From NCBI GenBank assembly GCA_030068075.1, contig CM057826.1:51479116-51543115 (forward strand): a stretch of DNA of 64,000 nt, read 5' to 3'. The translations under genes were made by a program, and so were the position numbers. The stretch is from Paguma larvata. Its lineage: Eukaryota > Chordata > Mammalia > Carnivora > Viverridae. Of this stretch, positions 57,695 to 64,000 are shown piece by piece (position 1 is the stretch's first letter; each line of letters begins with the position of its first letter). Under the pieces are notes generated by a model, which did not search any database, was not told the origin of the DNA, and saw nothing but the letters and a program-made list of their open reading frames with translations.

Positions 57695-57710
57695 ATTTTT
57701 TTTTTTTTTT

Positions 57711-58093
57711 GGTATTGGCTACTATAAAAAACAATCACAAATTGGCAATGTAAAAGCACAAAAGATTATTCTATCATAGTTCTGGAGGCAAGAAATCTGA
57801 ATTCAAGGTGTCAGTCAACAGGTTACCTTTCTACCTACTGGTGGTTGCCAGAAATCCTTGGCATTTTTTGGCTTATAGCTGCATCACTCCAATTTCTGCT
57901 TCTGTTTTCACAAGACTGCTTATCTTTGTATATTTCCATGTCTCTGTGTGTTCAAGTCTCCGTCTCTTTTCTCCTAAAGGTACCATTCATTAAATTTATG
58001 GTCTACCCTAATCTAGCATAATTTCATTTTAACTTAATTACGCCTACAAAGACCCTATTTCCAAAGAAGGTCTCATTTATAACTACAAGAGTT
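57711..58093 (-). mobile_element. MaLR (MLT1-like) LTR, antisense, part 1
   Basis: gtattggctactataaaaaa, tagttctggaggcaagaaat, actggtggttgccagaaatc, cttggcattttttggcttat, then gcctacaaagaccctatttc and aagaaggtctcatttataac. It stops at 58093 in the middle of the LTR and its end reappears at 58764. Confidence 0.82.
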
Positions 58094-58098
58094 AGGTC

Positions 58099-58758
58099 TG
58101 TAAAGAGCTAAGGTGAGCTGAAAAGAGGTGAGCTGCCAAGTTTTGGGGAAGCCAACTGAAACAAGCCAAATGAAAGTAAAAGTCAAATTTTGATCTCTTA
58201 CCGCCATAGTGTAAACAAGAGCCTACATTAGAGAATGCACTGACTACTCCCTGTTCTATTTTTTCTCCATGAAATGGTAATTATGGAGTGCCAGGTGGAT
58301 CAACACAGACATAGAGAGCTTTCTAATTGCTGAGGGAGCCCCCGACAAAAAGCTCCTGCAGTTTTCTTGATCTGAGGGCCAGAGAGAGGGTGAGGGGAAG
58401 GGTTAAGAATGGAAAAATACAGAGTACAGAATCAGAGTAGAGAAAAAGTGTCTTCAGGGGACCCTCCCCTGAGCAAGGAGGTTTTAGTAGATGCGCCTGA
58501 AGAGGACCTCAATAACAAGCCTTCTGAATGCAAGCACCTAGGCTAGGAATACAGATGTGTGCAAGAGAATGGTTGGCCAGAAGGGCCCGTATCCTTGATC
58601 ATAGCTTCCTTTGAAGACTTCAGTTCACTGAGTGTGCACAGTCTGGGAGACGGAACCAGCTTTTCCTCATGAGGCTTGGCAGGTACAGCCTTTGTAAACT
58701 TCCTACTGTTGGGCCTAAAAAATCACACATAGGCTTTTGTGTAGGAATGGACTCCTCA
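58099..58758. mobile_element. Candidate 660-bp solo LTR, family unknown
   Basis: The block that splits the MaLR LTR begins TG (tgtaaagagc) and ends CA (gactcctca). It is bordered by 5-bp words aggtc (58094-58098) and aggac (58759-58763) that differ at one base. TG...CA ends plus a 5-bp duplication are what a retroviral LTR leaves. I do not recognise the body, and no polyadenylation signal is obvious, so orientation is open. Confidence 0.55.
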
Positions 58759-58803
58759 AGGACCTGAACATATCTTTTGGGGGGAACACAATTCAATCAA
58801 CTA
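58759..58803 (-). mobile_element. MaLR (MLT1-like) LTR, antisense, part 2
   Basis: acctgaacatatcttttggg and ggaacacaattcaatcaac form the missing terminus of the LTR that starts at 57711. Confidence 0.8.
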
Positions 58804-59228
58804 CAAATGGTAATTATGACAGATTGCTGGAGACTGCATGTGGTCCAGTGTGGGGGTAAGAAACTCCTAAGGCTGCATGCAGTCTTAAGGCAAAAAGACG
58901 CTTTTATGGGCTTTACCTCCAGGAACCCCACCAGGTGTTTACAGAGAAGATCTGAGAAAAATCTCCTCTTGGTTCCGGCAGGGAAGAGAAACAGTAATTG
59001 GTATGAAATATGCCCAGAGTCTTATCCATAACAAGGACTTTTTCTCCAGAGGAAAAGACTTTTCTAGAGCTTTATGGGAGGGCATTCCACTCACCCCAGC
59101 CTTACCATCTCACCTAAAGGGGTAACAATCAGAGTCAATAGGGTTCAAAACTTCAAGGAAATAAATTGGGAATGCTGTAGCCAAGAAAAAAAATAAGGGA
59201 CAAGGCAGATAAAAGGTATACTACTGGA
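58804..59228. other. Unassigned sequence next to nested LTRs
   Basis: Moderate GC and no recognised family. The 84-codon frame 58777-59031 starts inside the MaLR end and has no known domain. It could be another old insertion. Confidence 0.5.
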
Positions 59229-59229
59229 T

Positions 59230-59413
59230 GGGGCCCCTGGGTGGCTCAGTCGGTTAAGTGTCTGACTTCGGCTCAGGCCATGATCTTGCAGTTAGTGATT
59301 TCAAGCCCGTGTGGGGCTCTGTGCTTACAGTTCAGAGCCTGAAGCCTGCTTTGGATTCTGTGTCTTCCTCTCTGCCCCTTCTCTGCTCACTTCTCTGTCT
59401 CTCTCTCTCTCTG

Positions 59414-59472
<59 letters not shown>

Positions 59473-59504
59473 AATAAATAAACATTAAAAATAATTTTAA
59501 AAAA
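59230..59504 (+). mobile_element. SINEC_Fc: CAN-SINE with long (CT)n
   Basis: Head ggggcccctgggtggctcag, diverged B-box region, linker expanded to uninterrupted (CT)n at 59415-59469, then aaaaataaataaacatt tail. No clear target duplication. SR-rich and RE-rich frames here are artefacts. Confidence 0.93.
59415..59469 (+). repeat. (CT)27 microsatellite in SINE linker
   Basis: 55 nt of uninterrupted CT, the longest SINE-linker array in the window. An adjoining (CT)n segment at 59399-59412 is separated by GC. Confidence 0.95.
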
Positions 59505-59835
59505 GGAGAAGGGAAAAATAATTGTGAATGTCATGATCCCAAGACACAAGGCGACTAAAAGTCTGAAATTTAATTAGAACATTATAGAATGCTCTGCTCC
59601 CCCATATCTCACCACCACACAAAAAGGCTCCACTGTAATAACCATGGGTTAGAGCTGAAAAAGCTACAAGACAGATTTTCTCTGAGAAGGAGTACTGAGG
59701 GAAGCTCACAACCAAGAGAAGAGACAAAAGCAAAGACCTAGAGGAATTTGAAGTCTCTGGCTGTCTATAGCTACAGCAGTCATTAAATACAGCCCAAGAC
59801 CTAGGCAGATTACTATGAATCTTCATACCAAAGGC
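59505..59835. other. No recognised element
   Basis: The 109-codon minus frame at 59497-59826 has no recognisable domain. Nothing else seen. Confidence 0.5.
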
Positions 59836-59839
59836 CTAC

Positions 59840-61015
59840 TTACCTCAGTTTCTGTTGTTTGATACAATAGCTTTCAATAAAATTAAGCATGGTTAAAGCT
59901 AGAAAAAACACAAACTGAAGAGACAAAGCAATCATCTAAACCAGAGTCATATATGCCACAGATGCTGGAATTATCAGAGAAGATTAATACATTAAAAGTT
60001 TTCTGGAAAATACAATACATATAAAAAAGATGGGGAACATAAACAGAGAGTTGAAAACTCTAAGAAAGAATCTAAAAGAAATGCTAGAAATCAAAAACAC
60101 AATAATAGAAATAAAGAATGCCTTTGAGGTCTTATCAGTTGACTCAACATAGCCAAGAAAAGAATCAGTGACCTTGAATACAGGTTAACATATACTACAA
60201 AGAGAAAAAAAGAAGAAAATAAAATAATAACTCATCCAAGAACTGAGGGATGACAACAAAAGCTATAACATATATATTATTAGAATACCAGAAGAGAACA
60301 AAGAGATAACAGAACAGAAGAAATATTTGAAATAATAGTGACCAAGAACTTTCCAAAATTAATGACAGATACCAAACCACATATCCAAGAAACCCAGTCA
60401 ACAATAAGCAGATAAATATCCCTACCACTCCCCAAATATCCAAATAAATAAATACACAAAAATAAAATAAAATATCCATACTTAAGTATGTCGTATTCAA
60501 ACCACAGAAAAGCAGAAACAAAGAGAAAATCTTGAAAGGAGCCAGGAGGGAAAAATATGCATATTTATAAGTGAAAGAAGCCAGTCTGGAAAGGCTAAAG
60601 ACTATGTGATGCTAACTATATGACATTCTGGTAAAAGCGACTATAGATATAATTGAAAAATATCATCAGTTAAAAAAAAAGATTAGTGGTTGCCAGAGGT
60701 CTGGAGGGTAGAGAGGGAAGGAGGGCTGAATAGATGGAATGCAAGGGATTTTTAGGACAGCAGAACTATTCTGCATAATACAGTAATGCCAAATACATGA
60801 CTCAATACGTTGGTCAAAACTCAAAGAACTGTGCAGCATCAAGTGTGAACCTTAATGTATGCAAACCTCAAGAAAAACCATGTAGGAGGCCAGGGATCAC
60901 AGAATGGAAAGTAGTATGTGACAAAAGAATCTAACAAATTACAAAGGTATGAAACATCTTCACTGAAAAGGTTTGAGGGAGAAGTGCTAGCTTTACAACT
61001 TTAAAAATGAGTGGA
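59840..61015 (+). mobile_element. Old L1M or HAL1-like relic, part 1
   Basis: The first 700 bases resemble an L1 ORF1-type region (gaaatgctagaaatcaaaaa, aatagtgaccaagaactttc, caagaaacccagtcaacaat, then agagaaaatcttgaaaggag). They pass directly into an L1M 3' UTR (agtgaaagaagccagtctgg, ttagtggttgccagaggtct). No ORF2 lies between, as in HAL1 or an internally deleted L1. The minus frame 60195-60521 is a shadow. Confidence 0.65.
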
Positions 61016-61237
61016 GGGGTATCTGGGTGGCTCAGTCAGTTGAGCGTCCAACTTCAGCACAGGTCATGATCTCACGGTTTGTGGCTCGAGTCCCATATTG
61101 GGCTCTGTGTCAACAGCTCAAAGCCTGGAGCCTGCTTCAGATTCTGTGTCTCCCTTTCTCTCTCTGTCCATCCCCCGCTTGTGCTCTGTCTCTCTCTCTT
61201 TCTCAAGAATGAATAAACATTAAAAAAAATTTTTTTA
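61016..61237 (+). mobile_element. SINEC_Fc: CAN-SINE inside the L1/HAL1 relic
   Basis: Head ggggtatctgggtggctcag, ctcacggtttgtggctcgag, TC-rich linker and aataaacattaaaaaaaatt tail. The flanking word aatgag on both sides (61006-61011 and 61237-61242) is a remnant target duplication. Confidence 0.93.
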
Positions 61238-62375
61238 ATGAGGGAAATTTGAAATACAAAAGGTAAAGGGAACTGCACACAAGCACTGTACTGCAGTTGT
61301 ATTCCCATGAGGGTATGAGCTAACAATTTTGAAATTACACTGTAATTGAAAAAATAAGTAAATGGAAGATGGATGGTAGGGACCAGATTTATCATTGTTG
61401 GAATGCGATGTTAAAGACAAGCAAGAGTAGGGCGCCAGAATGCAAGTGCTACACACACACACACACACACACACAAACAAACACCCACACATACATGCAG
61501 TAATGGAAGTATGTCAAAGGGAACAGGTCTAACTAAAAGAGCTCCCAGTGGCCAAAGCAGGAATAATTTGAGGACACTAAAGTAATATTAGATTATATCC
61601 CAAAGTATAAAATGCATCCTCACCAGTTCATACTGATATTAATGAATGATTAAATAAAGAAATGGAAAAGAAGAGATAAGTCTGTTCAGAATTCCACATA
61701 GTTTATATGGATATTCCTCCCTCAAGAAGATAAAGGATAACTGCCCTGTCTTAAGCTATTCATAGCAGCTGTTTCCCTAACAGCAGAGTATGACAAGAGG
61801 GAAAAAGGATACCTTTCCCGTGGAGAAACCTGACAAACACTGATTCTTCCAGGTTATCAAGGTAAATATCAACAGTGATAACTCATATTGATAGTGCGTT
61901 CCCTTGATATGATGTGATGAGAATCAAACTTTACCTCTGTGTTCTTTCTCCCAAGAGCACATTTCTCAAGGCCAGTCATGAGCAAATCATCAGACAATTC
62001 CTAATGGGGCGATTTCTACAAAGTACCTGACTGGTACTCCTTAAAACTGTCAAAAACACTACAAACAAGGAAATCTTAGAAACTTTAATGGCCAAAAGTA
62101 CCTGTGGAGATATAGCAATTAATGTGGTGTGCTAGATGGGATCCTGGAAGAACAACAACAAAAAGGTTAAAACAAAGAAAATCTGAATAAAGTATGGACT
62201 TTAGTTAATACTAATGTATCAATATTGATCCATGAATTGTGACAAATGTATGATATTTAAATATGAATAACAGAGGAAATTGAGTGTAGGGTATAGTGGA
62301 ACTCTCTGTACTGTTTTCACAAACTTTCTGTAAATCTGAAACTATTCTAAGATTAAAAGCTTATTTCAAAAAATA
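61238..62375 (+). mobile_element. L1: Old L1M 3' UTR, part 2
   Basis: attttgaaattacactgtaa, then a long diverged 3' UTR reaching atcctggaagaacaacaaca, gactttagttaatactaatg, tatcaatattgatccatga, and the terminus ctctgtactgttttcacaaa, ctgtaaatctgaaactattc. The same terminal module ends the nested L1M at 26.1 kb. Confidence 0.78.
61451..61475 (+). repeat. (AC)12 microsatellite
   Basis: 25 nt of AC inside the old L1 3' UTR. Confidence 0.93.
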
Positions 62376-62520
62376 ATTAAATATTTTCAGTAACCACTCA
62401 TGAACAAGATGCTACATATATCCTCAAAAATCCAAATTCTACAACAATTACAAATAGGTATAACTCATTTAAGTTTAGGGATACCAAAGCAATTACTCCT
62501 TAAAACTACATTCTTATCTT
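62376..62520. other. No recognised element
   Basis: Short AT-rich spacer. Confidence 0.5.
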
Positions 62521-62528
62521 CATTTTTT

Positions 62529-62707
62529 TTGTAATGTTTCTTTATTTTTGAGAGAGAGAGATACAGCACAAGCACGGGAAGGGCAGAGAGAGGGGGAGGC
62601 TCTGAGCTGTCAGCACAAAGACTGACTTGGGGCTTGAACTTACGAAAAGTAAGATCATGACCTGAGCTGAAGTCATACGCTTAACCAACTGTGCCACCCA
62701 TGTGCCC
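62529..62707 (-). mobile_element. SINEC_Fc: CAN-SINE, antisense, shortened
   Basis: T-run, ttctttatttttgagagag, a linker lacking the ctgaagcaggctccagg segment that other copies have, then the head complement (actgtgccacccatgtgccc). Flanking cttcatt words on both sides (about 62518 and 62709) suggest a target duplication. Confidence 0.92.
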
Positions 62708-63047
62708 TTCTTCATTCTTTTACTCACAAAAATATTCCACCATACTCTCAAGATCCAGAGAAAGTCTTTGTCTTGGAAAGAAGGATAAAAGGACAATAGT
62801 GTTCACAAATTTAAATTAAAAATCTGCAATCCTCTACTTTCATACTAGTTATTCACTATTTTTGTTCTGGCATTTCTGAGTACCAGAAGTGCCTATTTCC
62901 TGGCACAGTCTACCTTGCGTTATAAAAACCCAAAGCATCCAACTCTCAGCTTATCAGACACTTTGAATTTCAGACTTGGACATGGGGCACAATCTGGCGA
63001 CTTCTGCTAAGAGACTTTGGGAATAGTTTTCCTTCCTAGTCAAAAGA
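62708..63047. other. No recognised element
   Basis: Nothing recognised between two SINEs. Confidence 0.5.
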
Positions 63048-63059
63048 TATGTAAGGAGA

Positions 63060-63290
63060 GGGGCACCTGGGTGGCTCAGTTGGTTAAACATCTGACTTTG
63101 GCTCAAGTTATGATCTCATGGTTCGTGAGTTTAAGCCCTGTGTCGGGCGCAGGCTGACAGCTCAGAGCCTGGAGCCTGGTTCGTATTCTGTGTCTCCCAT
63201 TCTCTTTCTGCCCTTCCCCTGCTTGTGCTCTGTCTCAATCTCTCCCTCTCTCTCAAAAATAAATCAATGTTAAAATTTTTTTTAAATATT
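63060..63290 (+). mobile_element. SINEC_Fc: CAN-SINE
   Basis: ggggcacctgggtggctcag head, gttcgtgagtttaagccctg B-box region, gacagctcagagcctggagc, TC-rich linker and A/T tail. Flanks tatgtaaggaga (63048-63059) and tatataaggaga (63291-63302) differ at one base. Confidence 0.95.
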
Positions 63291-63302
63291 TATATAAGGA
63301 GA

Positions 63303-63970
63303 AATTCCCCATATGTCTTCTTATGCATACATAAATTTCATGGGTGTAATTGTAGGAGGACATGAAGTCTAAAACTACAGTAGCCACGTAACAACCATGA
63401 TGCAGTAATCATAACCATGAAAAGTCAAACCACCAAAACTGGTGCTTCATTAATAGCTAGAAAAGTGTTATCATTGAGATGCTAAATTAGCTAATCCTAA
63501 AAATCTTCCCCACATCCAGAATTCTTGTTAAATATCCTCACAGTTTCAGATGATTTTAGTTGTGTATTACTACTTAGAGGGTAAAGCACTGTAACTGTTA
63601 TACATCTATTTATACTGTTCCAAAAATTTGCTTTTTCCCCACTCCAACCCATGTTTGTCTACCTGAACCTGACCTATATTATTCAAAGTCCAATGGAATT
63701 TTCAACACTTGACAATATCATTCCAAGATTGAGGAAAGATTGCTCTGTGAGATTGTGTTCATTAGTCTTAATTTTATTAACCATAACAGTAATCCCTTTA
63801 ATTAACTAAAAACAAACAAACAAAATAAATTGAAAGATGATCTATATTTCTACTTGCTTTGGTGACTTTCAAGAAGTGTTGCACTCAGTAAGAAATGCAT
63901 TAGTAAAAAGAGAAATAATAATTCACTCCCCTGAAGAGTGGGGAGCGAATCTCTGTGGTTATACACACAT
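63303..63970. other. No recognised element
   Basis: AT-rich, nothing recognised. Confidence 0.5.
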
Positions 63971-63975
63971 ACAGT

Positions 63976-64000
63976 CCTTCATTCATTCAACAAATAATTA
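63976..64000 (-). mobile_element. Possible L2 3' terminus at window edge
   Basis: ccttcattcattcaacaaat looks like the start of an antisense L2 3' end cut by the window boundary. Too short for certainty. Confidence 0.4.

Noticed and set aside
60195..60521. 108-residue hydrophobic minus-strand frame as a membrane protein
   Set aside because: It is the antisense of an A-rich L1/HAL1 ORF1-like region. Poly-Phe/Leu arises from reading T-rich complement.

Overview
The window is nuclear DNA of a carnivore, almost certainly a cat (Felidae) or a close feliform relative. The main evidence is fourteen copies of a tRNA-Lys-derived CAN-SINE with the felid head (G-C-G-C-C-T-G-G-G-T-G-G-C-T-C-A-G), a pyrimidine-rich linker and an A-rich AATAAA tail. 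Carnivore-type L1 3' ends lie among older mammal-wide repeats (L2, MIR, MaLR LTRs, MER5, Tc/mariner). All family names were assigned by eye from memory of consensus sequences; no repeat library was searched.

I found no protein-coding gene, exon, functional tRNA, rRNA, CRISPR array or bacterial-style operon. The only recognisable protein remnants belong to retrotransposons: L1 ORF2 pieces at 24.0-24.5, 39.3-39.5, 41.3-41.6 and 54.6-56.8 kb, and an L2 reverse-transcriptase scrap at 50.2-50.5 kb. All are broken. The other open frames are chance AT-rich frames or antisense shadows of repeats. The window is best read as a gene desert or the inside of a large intron.

Layout. 0-7 kb: L2 remnant, SINE, L1 3' end, a quiet AT-rich stretch, a second SINE. 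7-14 kb: a small Tc/mariner element with visible terminal inverted repeats, then two ancient L1M pieces, one interrupted by a MER5-like element, then a quiet stretch. 14-22 kb: MIR, two SINEs, an LTR-like segment and two L2 copies. 23.4-26.3 kb: a young L1 with exact target-site duplications (TSDs), then a hAT-type element split by an old L1 that is itself split by a SINE. 26.8-34 kb: five SINEs with good TSDs, two MaLR-like LTRs and a MIR. 34-39 kb: MIRs, a (CA)n and a MER5-like piece. 39.3-41.6 kb: an inverted (twin-primed) L1 and a separate internal L1 fragment. 43-50 kb: L2, ERVL-type and MaLR LTRs, a (TA)n, and a 142-nt uninterrupted purine tract beside an L1 3' end. 50-54.5 kb: a long L2 interrupted by an LTR, then a MIR and an L2 carrying a (TG)n. 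54.6-57.1 kb: a 2.5-kb 5'-truncated L1. 57.7-59.2 kb: a MaLR LTR split by a candidate 660-bp solo LTR of unknown family. 59.2-64 kb: SINEs and a long L1/HAL1-like relic.

I did not find a new biological system. The best leads are structural: nested insertions that give a relative chronology, the unassigned candidate LTR at 58.1-58.8 kb, an unexplained diverged direct repeat at 13.7/14.8 kb, the long polypurine tract, and a near-intact SINE at 26.86 kb that may be evolutionarily recent.
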